The notes below the pieces were generated by a model that worked only from the letters and a program-made list of their open reading frames with translations, did no database searches and had not been told where the DNA came from. A stretch of 64,000 nt of DNA from a virus, in IMG/VR virus record IMGVR_UViG_3300042691_047443, positions 1 through 64,000 of that record; one strand, written 5' to 3'. Within the stretch, counting starts at the first letter, position 1; each line of letters begins with the position of its first letter. The translations under genes were made by a program, and so were the position numbers. This document shows positions 15,209 through 23,071 of the stretch, in pieces.

Positions 15209-15451
15209 TCAATTTCTCCCAAATTTAATCCTGTTCAGGGGTCTTTCTTGATGTCTTCTCGCCCTTTCTCTATTGGGAGAATCAGGTGATTGCTTACGAT
15301 ATAACTCCTGAATGACGATAGCATCCATGAACTTATCGAAGGCGAATGACTCTTTATTTATTTTTTTGCAAGTGCAGCCGTCACAGTCTTCATCACAACT
15401 GCAATTTTCCCTATCTTCATCACAGCACTCGCATTTATCACCGTTTTTCAT
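15209..15451 (-). CDS. Cys/Asp-rich small protein (80 aa)
   Basis: The start at 15451 is chosen for GAGGTG five bases upstream. Residues 6-28 hold ten cysteines among acidic residues (KCECCDEDRENC, then CDEDCDGCTCK), typical of a metal-binding knot or metallothionein-like segment; the remainder is a short basic tail (ERARRHQERPLNRIKFGRN). No known family fits exactly. Possibly a zinc or copper scavenger, or a virion protein that folds around metal. Confidence 0.6.
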   Translation of the reverse strand: MKNGDKCECCDEDRENCSCDEDCDGCTCKKINKESFAFDKFMDAIVIQELYRKQSPDSPNRERARRHQERPLNRIKFGRN

Positions 15452-15474
15452 AAACACCTCTTTAATAAATATGG

Positions 15475-15858
15475 TCATTCTTTGATCAATTGCATGCTTA
15501 TGACGCAAGTTCTATGCTCAGGAGAAATGCTCTTTATTGCAAAGGCGTTTATAGAATATGTGCCTTTGTGTTTTATAACTTCATCGCCCAAAGTGAGATG
15601 AAACTCTGACACCTTAAGCGATGACCACGCCTCCGAAAGACCGAATGCATCTTCGTATATGACCTTAACGTCAAGATCAATTTCATTTCTACGAAAATTA
15701 CACGAGACAAGAGAACTGTTTAATGGTTCAATATTTTCACCAACAAGCAGAAACACGTCCACAAGAATGAAATTACTTTCATAATCTTCCATCTCTGTCT
15801 CAGAGAGCTGATTCTTGATCGCGTCGCTGATCAACATCTTCGCTTCATCTTGCAACAT
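15475..15858 (-). CDS. unknown protein (127 aa)
   Basis: The likely start MLQDEAKMLISDAIKN at 15858 sits five bases after the preceding stop. A helical first 25 residues are followed by a beta-rich domain (NFILVDVFLLVG, IDLDVKVIYED, TCVISMQLI). Possibly a structural or adaptor protein; not recognised. Confidence 0.5.
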   Translation of the reverse strand: MLQDEAKMLISDAIKNQLSETEMEDYESNFILVDVFLLVGENIEPLNSSLVSCNFRRNEIDLDVKVIYEDAFGLSEAWSSLKVSEFHLTLGDEVIKHKGTYSINAFAIKSISPEHRTCVISMQLIKE

Positions 15859-15862
15859 AAAT

Positions 15863-16255
15863 TTACTCAGTCTTTTTTTTGCTGGAGTATGAATAATAAA
15901 CAATGTCTTTGAAAACTTCATCTGCGTACTTTGCGTACTCCAGATCAAGTTCGGTTATTGTCTCAATATTTTTTGTGAAAAGCTCTAGTTGTAGTGTTTC
16001 TTCTTTTACAACCATGTCAGCATTATGTTGCATTTGCTCCTCGTAGTCCAAGAGAAGCTTGATCATCAGGCTTCTGTCGCCTGACCTACGAAATCTAAAC
16101 GTTTTTACAAGACGTTTTGGGTCATTTTTTTTGACCCACTTATCCATGGGAATGACAGGTAACTCAATGTTTTTAGGTTCGACAGGCAGTCTTCCAAATG
16201 ACATCGGTCTCTTCGAAGATTGAATGTAATTTTCATGTATGGTTTTTAACTTCAT
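15863..16255 (-). CDS. pterin-4a-carbinolamine dehydratase-like protein
   Basis: The central 85 residues follow the DCoH/PCD pattern: MDKWVKKNDPKRLVKTFRF, LLLDYEEQMQHNADMVVK, ETLQLELFTKNIETITELD, LEYAKYADEVF. In active enzymes the region QMQHNAD reads E-H-H-P; here one histidine and the proline are missing, so catalysis is doubtful. Relatives occur in cyanophages and other marine phages. The ATG overlaps the nitrilase stop (ATGA). It might act as a binding or virion protein. Confidence 0.6.
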   Translation of the reverse strand: MKLKTIHENYIQSSKRPMSFGRLPVEPKNIELPVIPMDKWVKKNDPKRLVKTFRFRRSGDRSLMIKLLLDYEEQMQHNADMVVKEETLQLELFTKNIETITELDLEYAKYADEVFKDIVYYSYSSKKKTE

Positions 16256-17007
16256 GGTATGACCATTCCACCGACAACGGCCGCCTCAGTGAAGGAAGAG
16301 CCGTTTGTCCATATTTTTCTATTTCTATCAATGACGCAGGACCCACCCTTGAATTTCAGGTCCCTCTCTTTTCCCACTCGATTAGAGACGATGACATTCG
16401 CTCCAGTCTGTTCTGATAGTTCCACCCAAGAAGAATCAGGATAACCATATGTCGAACCCCAGTTAGTCAACAAGGCTATTGTATCAACCGACCCAGGATA
16501 ATAAAATTTCTGACCCGGCTTATAGAACTTATATGATTCCCTGTATCTGTTCGCAGAATCTCTACAAATGAGAACACCTAACCTGCCCGTCGGCGTATTC
16601 ACAACTGGGTGTAATTCGTCAGATGGTTGTGCCCACATATTATCGCTTCCCCAAAGATTGTGTTTTTGACAATTACCCTCCAATCCATACGGGCCAACAA
16701 TGGCCGCAGAATTGTAAAGCTTATCTTCAGATAGTTCAGGATAGCCGAATATGATGTGACAACCAAACTTTCTCGCAATGGGCACAAAAGATTGCGTCTG
16801 ATAACCGTTCTTAGGTTGAGAACAATCAGACGCCTCGCGTAAATTTCTTAACACGAACCCAGACGTACATAACTCAGGTAAAACAACCACGCGAGCACCC
16901 TTTGCAGCGGCCTCAAACGCCATCTGCTGTGCAATGGCAATGTTGCTTCTTACGTCGTGTAATTTTGGCTCAAATTGAACCGCTGCGACAATGATGGGTG
17001 CCTGCAT
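16252..17007 (-). CDS. carbon-nitrogen hydrolase (nitrilase superfamily)
   Basis: The Glu-Lys-Cys triad of the superfamily is present: E in VVVLPELCTSGF (near residue 46), K in CQKHNLWGSD, C in RLGVLICRDSANR. Length (251 aa) and the final GANVIVSNRVG fit a complete amidase domain. Family members hydrolyse amides such as N-carbamoylputrescine, glutamine (in NAD synthetase) or deaminated glutathione. The substrate here is unknown. It is tightly coupled to the dehydratase-like gene downstream. Confidence 0.85.
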   Translation of the reverse strand: MQAPIIVAAVQFEPKLHDVRSNIAIAQQMAFEAAAKGARVVVLPELCTSGFVLRNLREASDCSQPKNGYQTQSFVPIARKFGCHIIFGYPELSEDKLYNSAAIVGPYGLEGNCQKHNLWGSDNMWAQPSDELHPVVNTPTGRLGVLICRDSANRYRESYKFYKPGQKFYYPGSVDTIALLTNWGSTYGYPDSSWVELSEQTGANVIVSNRVGKERDLKFKGGSCVIDRNRKIWTNGSSFTEAAVVGGMVIP

Positions 17008-17012
17008 GTGTT

Positions 17013-18086
17013 TTACTCTCTTGCGTTATCAATCTTTCTCAGGACATCTTTGAGACCGCTTGCTACTTCCTTTCCACTTGCGCCTTTGTGCTTCTTTTGA
17101 AGTTCTGAAAAGACTTTCTTGTATTCCTTACTGTCGGAGAAGGTTCTCAAGGAATCAAGCATGTCGTAATTGTCACGCAAAAAGTCAAGCAAAAACACAC
17201 AGATAAAGCTTGGCAGCGTGACAACGGCTTCAGGATGCTGTCTAAATGCTTCAACGTCATCTTCTGAGATCATGTCAGAGGGATCTTCGTAGTTTTCCGG
17301 ATCTGTTAACCATCTGTCCACGAACAAGTTGATTGCATCCCTTACCTGCGGATCAGCGGCGAGCTTCGGAACATCGTCAGAATTGACCAAAGATTCGCCG
17401 GTATCCTTAAGAGGGTCTGCGCTCCATTGCTTCAAGGCATCTTTTTCAAGCCTGTTCAGGAATTCAATCCCTGCCTTGCGAAATTGTGCCATACCTGACG
17501 CGGGTATAGAATACATCCAGAGGTTGTCAGAGAACTTTTTACGTCCCTCTCTGTCGTCCCTCCAAACTCCTGAGGTTGACTTGCCCAACGCCTTTGCAAT
17601 GTCACTCAGTGCCATCTCAGACTCATCGCCAGCGGAGATATACTCCTTCTTCTCTGCACCATCTTCTTTCTTTGGGCGACCCGGTCTGCGGGCGGGGGTT
17701 GGTAGTGCTTCAAATAGCGATCTATTTTCGCGGATCATTTTACGAATTCTTGATCTTACAAGAGACTCAACCTTTGTGTCTTTTCTGTTCATTTTCTTAT
17801 CACCTTTTTTGTCATTTAAGTGCTGAATTACGCCCATCATTTTTTGATAAACGTCAGGAATTTTTTCCTGTGGGATTTCATCTTTCATCGAGCTTAACGC
17901 AATCGTAAGTTCTTCAAAACTGTCAGGCTTATAGTTTGGATTTCCTGGGTTTGTGAGAATCGCGGATGGGTCTACCACGTTATTTACTTTCACTGGTTCT
18001 TTTGACGAATTAGGCGACCTTGAATGCAAGACCTCTTTGATAAGATCCCTTATTGCACCTTCGCTTACGATGACATTTTGTTGCAT
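17013..18086 (-). CDS. putative DNA-binding protein with I-x-E leader (357 aa)
   Basis: The leader MQQNVIVSEGAIRDLIKEVL ends in I-K-E, and a second similar segment (VRSRIRKMIRENRSLFE) occurs near residue 115. Next come an AT-hook-like RRPGRPKKED and a helix-turn-helix-like ALSDIAKALGKSTSGVWRDD. The rest is helical. GGAG lies close before the ATG at 18086, which forms a TGATG junction. A packaged or regulatory DNA-binding protein is inferred. Confidence 0.6.
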   Translation of the reverse strand: MQQNVIVSEGAIRDLIKEVLHSRSPNSSKEPVKVNNVVDPSAILTNPGNPNYKPDSFEELTIALSSMKDEIPQEKIPDVYQKMMGVIQHLNDKKGDKKMNRKDTKVESLVRSRIRKMIRENRSLFEALPTPARRPGRPKKEDGAEKKEYISAGDESEMALSDIAKALGKSTSGVWRDDREGRKKFSDNLWMYSIPASGMAQFRKAGIEFLNRLEKDALKQWSADPLKDTGESLVNSDDVPKLAADPQVRDAINLFVDRWLTDPENYEDPSDMISEDDVEAFRQHPEAVVTLPSFICVFLLDFLRDNYDMLDSLRTFSDSKEYKKVFSELQKKHKGASGKEVASGLKDVLRKIDNARE

Positions 18087-18394
18087 CACTCCTCCACATC
18101 ATCAGTCTTTTGGTCAATCTTTACAGGTAACTTTGCATCAGTCCATTTTCTACCGAAATAAAGTGTAAGAATGGGAACTAAATACGCTCCCACGGCACCT
18201 GCATCAAATTCCCTAAATTCAACGTTGCCAATTTTTTCAAACCAAGATGCAACGTAGGCAAAAGTTGTCACCCAAAATGAAACAAGCATCAGTGTCACGG
18301 TCACAGATCCATGCCCTCGAGAGTCTCTAAGCATATACCAGGGTTTTTTATCGCCCTTTTGAGTCTTTTCTTTTTGAGGCCGTGTGCTTGACAT
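18086..18394 (-). CDS. two-TM membrane protein, holin candidate (102 aa)
   Basis: A basic N-terminus (KEKTQKGDKKPWY), a first membrane helix VTLMLVSFWVTTFAYVA and a second GAVGAYLVPILTLYF, then a charged tail. AGAGG stands before the ATG at 18394. Size and topology fit a class II holin but also many small phage membrane proteins. It is followed upstream by two genes for periplasmic coiled-coil proteins, which strengthens the idea of a lysis group. Confidence 0.6.
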   Translation of the reverse strand: MSSTRPQKEKTQKGDKKPWYMLRDSRGHGSVTVTLMLVSFWVTTFAYVASWFEKIGNVEFREFDAGAVGAYLVPILTLYFGRKWTDAKLPVKIDQKTDDVEE

Positions 18395-18439
18395 AAACAT
18401 CCTCTTACGCTAATTCTAGCCTTAAATAGGAAGAAAAAA

Positions 18440-18946
18440 TTAATTTGATGCTTGAATGGCAAACATTGTTAAAAGCGTAATACCGATTCCACCAAAAAAA
18501 CCAAGAGATGCCCACAAGGTGACGTTTGGTCGATTTTCTATTTCTTTTTGCAGTTGGGATCCTAGATCTAGTACTTGTTTTTCACTTGACGCCAACCTAG
18601 AAGATATAATCGTTTTTTCTGTCTCGTGTTCAATTTTTTGATTAGTAAGCTCACGATCGAGGTTGGCTGAGTGTTCTTTTATTAACCTGTCTTTCTCTAT
18701 GGTGACTGCTTCTTCGTAAGAAGATATTTCGGCAATAATCTCAGCGATTGCGCGGGGAGACAATAAGAGACCACTGAACGGCGCTTTCTGTGTTTTAATC
18801 AAAGGGCTAATCACCGCCCCAAGATCTGATTCAGATGAAGGAGACGAGATCGTGGGCAATTTTATTGCCAACTGAGGTTGATCTGCATGTACGTTTGTTG
18901 TATTTAACAAAAACGCCACAATGATCAATGATGAGAGAAATTTCAT
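18440..18946 (-). CDS. exported coiled-coil protein with C-terminal TM (168 aa)
   Basis: The start at 18946 is set by GAGGGGTG directly upstream. A cleavable signal peptide (MKFLSSLIIVAFLLN, probable cut after VHA) leads to a Pro/Ser region, a coiled coil of about 80 residues (IEKDRLIKEHSANLDREL onward) and a C-terminal membrane helix LGFFGGIGITLLTMFAI. There is no lipobox. Likely spans the periplasm; could be part of a spanin-like lysis complex. Confidence 0.6.
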   Translation of the reverse strand: MKFLSSLIIVAFLLNTTNVHADQPQLAIKLPTISSPSSESDLGAVISPLIKTQKAPFSGLLLSPRAIAEIIAEISSYEEAVTIEKDRLIKEHSANLDRELTNQKIEHETEKTIISSRLASSEKQVLDLGSQLQKEIENRPNVTLWASLGFFGGIGITLLTMFAIQASN

Positions 18947-18947
18947 A

Positions 18948-19334
18948 TCACCCCTCGGGCATAATAATATCGAATCCGGTAACTTTTGAGAGTTGTATAG
19001 CGAGTTCGGCTGGATCATTTCCGTGATGAGACACAATTGTTTCTATCTGTTTTTTCTTTTTTTCTGTCAACTCTTTTTTAGCAGATTCATATTGTAGTTG
19101 AATACTTGCGATGATTTCTTGGTATTTTGCCTCGTTCAATTCGCGTAGTCTTCTTTCCTTTTCTAAAGATTCAGATATTTTTTTTATCTGCTGGTCGTGA
19201 TCTAGCTGTATTGACCTTAGCTTTGTGGTAAAGTCCGCGTCACGACGTCTAAAGAAAACGACAGAAAGCAAAACACCTAAAATTAATATGATGATTTGCC
19301 AATTCTTTTTTAATGTCAAGAATATCTTTTTCAC
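18948..19334 (-). CDS. Rz-like membrane coiled-coil protein, inner-spanin candidate
   Basis: An N-terminal membrane anchor (WQIIILILGVLLSVVFF) is followed by a charged coiled coil from residue 35 to 100 (KISESLEKERRLRELNEAK) and a short globular end. This is the layout of an inner-membrane spanin. GTG start at 19334. No outer-membrane lipoprotein partner was found nearby, so the assignment stays tentative. Confidence 0.5.
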   Translation of the reverse strand: MKKIFLTLKKNWQIIILILGVLLSVVFFRRRDADFTTKLRSIQLDHDQQIKKISESLEKERRLRELNEAKYQEIIASIQLQYESAKKELTEKKKKQIETIVSHHGNDPAELAIQLSKVTGFDIIMPEG

Positions 19335-19568
19335 TTAATTCAACTTTAGTTCGTCAAAAACAAATTCTATATCTTCGTGAGGTTCACTTAATCTCTTCAA
19401 CAACTCTTTTTGAAAAAGAAGAAGATCAGTCAATGCACTATGGTGTGCATGAACAATGAGGCTAAGTTGATCAACTGAATCCGACAGATTAACAATCTTT
19501 TTCTTCGTCTCAGCGTATTCATCTGAGATCTTGAGTGATTTTTCAAAATATTTGTGTAATATGGACAT
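19335..19568 (-). CDS. small coiled-coil protein (77 aa)
   Basis: Helical throughout with heptads (KKKIVNLSDSVDQLSLIVHA) and an acidic end. GAGG precedes the ATG at 19568, which adjoins the preceding stop. It directly precedes the spanin-like gene, so it may belong to the same functional group. Unrecognised. Confidence 0.55.
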   Translation of the reverse strand: MSILHKYFEKSLKISDEYAETKKKIVNLSDSVDQLSLIVHAHHSALTDLLLFQKELLKRLSEPHEDIEFVFDELKLN

Positions 19569-19870
19569 CAATCCTCTTTGTCAGAATTAATCATTGTATA
19601 CAGAGATTCAGAGTCAATTTCATTAAATGAACCCCGATTATTAGATCTCTTGGGACGACCCTCCAACGCATCCTGCAATTTTCTCTTTACGATACTTTCG
19701 ATTATATTTTTACCAAACCTTGTGTCTTCAACGATCTGCTTTGCACATTCATCAAATATTTCTTGCATAGAAATATTGTGTTTGAATAGCCTTGTTCTAA
19801 GCTCAAAGTGAGTGTTTTTTTCAAGACTAACGTGGATGCTTTTTCTTCCCTGAAAAAGATCATGCCCCAT
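19568..19870 (-). CDS. putative ribbon-helix-helix DNA-binding protein (100 aa)
   Basis: Residues 10-48 read as a strand then two helices (KSIHVSLEKNTHFELRTRLF, NISMQEIFDECAKQIVED), the ribbon-helix-helix layout of Arc/CopG/ParD repressors, followed by a basic tail (RPKRSNN). A phage transcription regulator is plausible. The start overlaps the preceding stop by one base. Confidence 0.5.
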   Translation of the reverse strand: MGHDLFQGRKSIHVSLEKNTHFELRTRLFKHNISMQEIFDECAKQIVEDTRFGKNIIESIVKRKLQDALEGRPKRSNNRGSFNEIDSESLYTMINSDKED

Positions 19871-20433
19871 CAGGCCCCTCCTCCTCCGCTTGAGCCCGCC
19901 CTATCTGCAAACGGTGCCTGAAATTCATCAGATGATGTATTAGGCGATCCATCGACAGACAAATCGAACTGATCTTCCATGATGTCCTTAAACTTTTCAA
20001 CAACGTCAAGTTCGTAGTTTTTATTGATAAAGTTTGTGGCACGACGTAATATTGTCGTCCTGATCTCAAGCAAAGAATCGTAATTGTCTATTAGGCGAGA
20101 AATGCTGTTTGCAAAATTATTTAAATCTATGTCTTCAATCTTAAGCTTCTCGGCTTTTGTCTCTTCTGCGTCACTGCCACTGCCTGAGTCTTCGTCGCCC
20201 TCTTCTTCATCACCCTCAGCCTCAAGGAGGCGTCGAAGGAGTCTTCTCCAGTCCTTGGACTCGTTTTTTGACATCTTAGACTCTGATTCGTAATCTGATA
20301 GAAATCGATCGATCTGTATATCGATTGAATCATTGCCTCTTTCTTGAGGGGTCTCTTCCGCCTCATTCAAAATTTTTTTTCTTGACTCAGATACGAGTCT
20401 TTTCCATCCTATCTTAGGGCTATAACGCATCAT
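19870..20433 (-). CDS. acidic unknown protein (187 aa)
   Basis: Begins MMRYSPKIGWKRLVSESRKK. An acidic, Gly/Ser linker around residues 73-92 separates two helical parts, and the end is Ser/Gly-rich (DRAGSSGGGGA). The first ATG overlaps the superoxide dismutase stop (ATGA). Composition resembles the other disordered, leader-bearing proteins. Function unknown. Confidence 0.55.
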   Translation of the reverse strand: MMRYSPKIGWKRLVSESRKKILNEAEETPQERGNDSIDIQIDRFLSDYESESKMSKNESKDWRRLLRRLLEAEGDEEEGDEDSGSGSDAEETKAEKLKIEDIDLNNFANSISRLIDNYDSLLEIRTTILRRATNFINKNYELDVVEKFKDIMEDQFDLSVDGSPNTSSDEFQAPFADRAGSSGGGGA

Positions 20434-21155
20434 GATTTCACCGCCTGAGCGATCAACTCTGCGCGCTCCACCCGTTCCTCAATGACGCTCCATTTGAATT
20501 CTTTCATTTGAGAAACAAGATAGCTTTTCTTGTCAGAGAGGTAATCTCTTGTATAGCTGTGCTCCCACATGTCAACGACGATTACTGGAAATACGCCCAA
20601 CATCACGTCTCCACTGTGATGGCTTACGATCATGTTCACAAACCTACGCAAGAACATGTGGTATCCACAGACTGCCCAGCCGTTTCCGGCAGACATTGCT
20701 GTCGCCATGAAGTCCTTTTGCCACGTATCAAAAGTTCCAAAGTCCCTCTGTAGTCGCAGATAGGCCTTGGAATCCATGACAATTTCGCTGTGTGGATCAA
20801 AACAATTTGCAAAATAAAGTTCGTGAAGCCAGACTGCATTGAGGTTATACGACTCATCTAGTTTCAGTGAACGAAATTCAGAGTGACGTGGATTTGCCTC
20901 TGATCGATCTGCGGTATCCAACTTCGAAGAAACGTCGTTCAGCGACTGAATGTAATTCTTGTAGAGGCCTTGGTGCATGTCTTTCGTTTTTTGAGAGACT
21001 AGTTCAGAAACCTGCTTGAATTGCTTCGGTTCTGCAACATATGCTTCATCCAAGGTGCTTCTGTTTTGTGTAACAGATTCTTTGACTGTTTTCTTCAAAA
21101 GCATGTCTAGGTCCGTACTGTCTATGATTGAACGTCCTGAATTAATCGACCTCAT
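20430..21155 (-). CDS. Fe/Mn superoxide dismutase with N-terminal extension
   Basis: All four metal ligands of the Fe/Mn family can be placed: H61 (KDMHQGLYKNYI), H111 (AVWLHELYFANCF), D195 and H199 (VVDMWEHSYTRDY). The spacings (50, 84, 4) are very close to the bacterial enzymes. FGTFDTWQKDFMATAMSAGN and GNGWAVCGYH occupy the usual active-site loop region. The first 45 residues are extra and contain a helix LDMLLKKTVKES, similar to the leader found on many proteins here. It would dismutate superoxide during infection or be carried in the virion. GGAG precedes the ATG. Confidence 0.9.
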   Translation of the reverse strand: MRSINSGRSIIDSTDLDMLLKKTVKESVTQNRSTLDEAYVAEPKQFKQVSELVSQKTKDMHQGLYKNYIQSLNDVSSKLDTADRSEANPRHSEFRSLKLDESYNLNAVWLHELYFANCFDPHSEIVMDSKAYLRLQRDFGTFDTWQKDFMATAMSAGNGWAVCGYHMFLRRFVNMIVSHHSGDVMLGVFPVIVVDMWEHSYTRDYLSDKKSYLVSQMKEFKWSVIEERVERAELIAQAVKS

Positions 21156-21450
21156 AATTTTTCTCCAACTTTTTGGCGGTTACTAGAAAATCTTTTCCTT
21201 CCGGCGTTCTTAAGACACAATCTTCGTTGTTGACGGATATTACAGTATAGCGTATCTGAGACTTTTTGTGACGAACTTTCAATCCCGGTGACAGGACAGG
21301 GATTTCCTCCTTTGGGACTTTTCCCTTCGAAGGAATCTTCACCGCATAATCTATGCCTACTTCTTCCGCAAGGTTTTTCAGTTTTGCTTCCCATTCCTCA
21401 CGAATCATTCTGATGATATCGGCTTCTGAAAGTTTCTTTATTTCCTGCAT
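21142..21450 (-). CDS. small protein with I-x-E leader and SH3/KOW-like tail (102 aa)
   Basis: Residues 9-22 (EADIIRMIREEWEAKL) are a strong example of the repeated leader. Residues 50-100 (PGLKVRHKKSQIRYTVISV, then CVLRTPEGKDFLV) look like an SH3/KOW-type barrel. Overlaps the dismutase start by 14 bases, so the two are co-translated. Function unknown. Confidence 0.55.
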   Translation of the reverse strand: MQEIKKLSEADIIRMIREEWEAKLKNLAEEVGIDYAVKIPSKGKVPKEEIPVLSPGLKVRHKKSQIRYTVISVNNEDCVLRTPEGKDFLVTAKKLEKNYEVD

Positions 21451-21458
21451 ATGACTAA

Positions 21459-21896
21459 TTACCCCGATTTGTCCATTTTGATCGCGTCTTGATAACTGAG
21501 CACCTCAATTCCGGCAGATCTCATCATTTCAAGACCTGAAGTGTCCCTGTATTCGTGCAGGTATATGACTCTAGAGATTTCAGCGTTTATTATAAGTTTT
21601 GAGCATGCCCGACAGGGGCTATGCGTAACATACATATGTTTCTTTTTAGAAAAGTTGTAATCACACTTAATTAATGCATTAACTTCTGCGTGAATAAACC
21701 CGCTTTGGCCTGGTTCTTGTGATTCGTGACAATTAGGGCCGCCCTTGTAGTTACCATTGTAACCCATCGACAACATCTGAGTGTTGTCTTCTGCTACGAC
21801 AATGGCACCAACTTTTAACCGTGGATCGTAAGATCTTCCAGAGATAACGTTTGCAACGTCCATCCACGTTTCTGACCAATATTTTCTTTGATTCAT
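21459..21896 (-). CDS. dCMP deaminase
   Basis: The zinc-deaminase signature is complete: HAE in SGFIHAEVNALIKC and PCRAC in THSPCRACSKLII. Preceding residues (RLKVGAIVVAEDN, SMGYNGNYKGGPNC) match deoxycytidylate deaminases. It converts dCMP to dUMP, feeding ThyX (41115-41774). In a phage that modifies cytosine it would also help drain unmodified dCMP (inference). The start overlaps the thymidine kinase stop (ATGA). Confidence 0.93.
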   Translation of the reverse strand: MNQRKYWSETWMDVANVISGRSYDPRLKVGAIVVAEDNTQMLSMGYNGNYKGGPNCHESQEPGQSGFIHAEVNALIKCDYNFSKKKHMYVTHSPCRACSKLIINAEISRVIYLHEYRDTSGLEMMRSAGIEVLSYQDAIKMDKSG

Positions 21897-22471
21897 TTCT
21901 TTAACTTAAGATTAAAAACTGTTGGAAAATGAGTGGCGCACCTGGGTTCGTAAAGTTCATCGCCACCCACCTCAACCACAAATTCATCTCCGCCTAATGT
22001 CTTTTTATGCGTAAAGGGGGCATCATCTCCACAAACGGTGCAAACCGCAGTGCACTTCTCTATCCGGGTTGCCCAAGGCAACATCTGAGAAATTTCAGGG
22101 AAAGGCTTTCCGTTCGATGCCATGTCCAGCGTTGACACGATCACGTTAAAACCACTTTGGTACAAAAAGACAAGAACCTCAGCAATTCCCGGAATCATAA
22201 AGGCTTCATCTACGGCAATAACGTGAGGATCTTCACTTGCATTGGCAAGAAAGTGCAAGATATCTGCGCCTTCTTGCACACAAACTGCAGAATGCCTCCA
22301 TCCACCGTGTGTCATGATTTCAGCAACGCTGTACCTCGTGTCCATGGTGGGTTTAAAAACAGCAACCCTTTCACGTTGATACTTGTAACGTTCCAGGTCC
22401 ATCAATAACCTAGACGTTTTTGAGCTAAACATGGGACCACAGTATACATTAAAGACAGGATTTTTCTGCAT
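21893..22471 (-). CDS. thymidine kinase (type II)
   Basis: P-loop NVYCGPMFSSKTSRLL at the N-terminus, lid and Walker-B-like VIAVDEAFMIPG, and a zinc-type Cys pair in CTAVCTVCGDDAPFTHKK fit cellular and T4-type Tdk. Phosphorylates thymidine and deoxyuridine. The start MQKNPVF at 22471 follows GGGG by six bases; a GTG at 22483 is possible. Confidence 0.92.
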   Translation of the reverse strand: MQKNPVFNVYCGPMFSSKTSRLLMDLERYKYQRERVAVFKPTMDTRYSVAEIMTHGGWRHSAVCVQEGADILHFLANASEDPHVIAVDEAFMIPGIAEVLVFLYQSGFNVIVSTLDMASNGKPFPEISQMLPWATRIEKCTAVCTVCGDDAPFTHKKTLGGDEFVVEVGGDELYEPRCATHFPTVFNLKLKK

Positions 22472-22482
22472 CAGATTCCCCA

Positions 22483-23070
22483 CTAATCTAAGGTATAATT
22501 TTTACATAAGGTGTTCATCAACAAAATATTCAAATTTTCCTTGAATGGCGTCCTGAGCCATTCTGGGATGACATCATGCCAATGGTGAGGCTTATAATTG
22601 TTTCTGTCTGCCGCAACGTTGAAATGCCTATCATAATTAGGACCTTTCTCATGTACGTGACCATGAACAATATGCAAAAAATCACCCAAGGCTGATTCGT
22701 CAAACTTTTTATCGGAAAGTGACTTAAGTGGATAGTGTGACAACGCCACACCCCCTAGGTTAAGATAATCGTAAACAGCGATGAAACCTGAATCTATGTA
22801 CCACTGATCCTGCTGGTGATCGTGATTACCTCTGATCAGGATCTTCTTACCGTTCATTCGCCGGATCAATTCTCTTAATTCTTCAATTCTTCCCTTTAAT
22901 CCGGCCGATATGTCGCCTACAAAAACCCCGACGTCGTTTTCCTCTACCCGAGAGTTCCAGTTCTCTAACATGTGTTCGTTCATTTGGGCTGAGTCCACGA
23001 AGGGCCTGGAACAATACCTGATGATATTTTCGTGAAAATAGTGATTGTCTGATGTGAAATAAACCGTCAT
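22483..23070 (-). CDS. calcineurin-like metallophosphoesterase
   Basis: The metal-binding blocks appear in order: YFTSDNHYFH (D-x-H), GVFVGDISAG (G-D), LIRGNHDHQ (G-N-H-D), ALSHYPL and VHGHVHEKG. A complete small phosphoesterase of the type found in T4-like phages. Substrate unknown; possibilities are cyclic or RNA 2',3' phosphates. It lies directly next to the RNA-ligase-like gene, so it could heal RNA ends for it (inference). Confidence 0.85.
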   Translation of the reverse strand: MTVYFTSDNHYFHENIIRYCSRPFVDSAQMNEHMLENWNSRVEENDVGVFVGDISAGLKGRIEELRELIRRMNGKKILIRGNHDHQQDQWYIDSGFIAVYDYLNLGGVALSHYPLKSLSDKKFDESALGDFLHIVHGHVHEKGPNYDRHFNVAADRNNYKPHHWHDVIPEWLRTPFKENLNILLMNTLCKNYTLD

Positions 23071-23071
23071 A

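Noticed and set aside
18440-18946. Unimolecular or outer spanin
   Set aside because: The signal peptide has no lipobox cysteine, which both would need.
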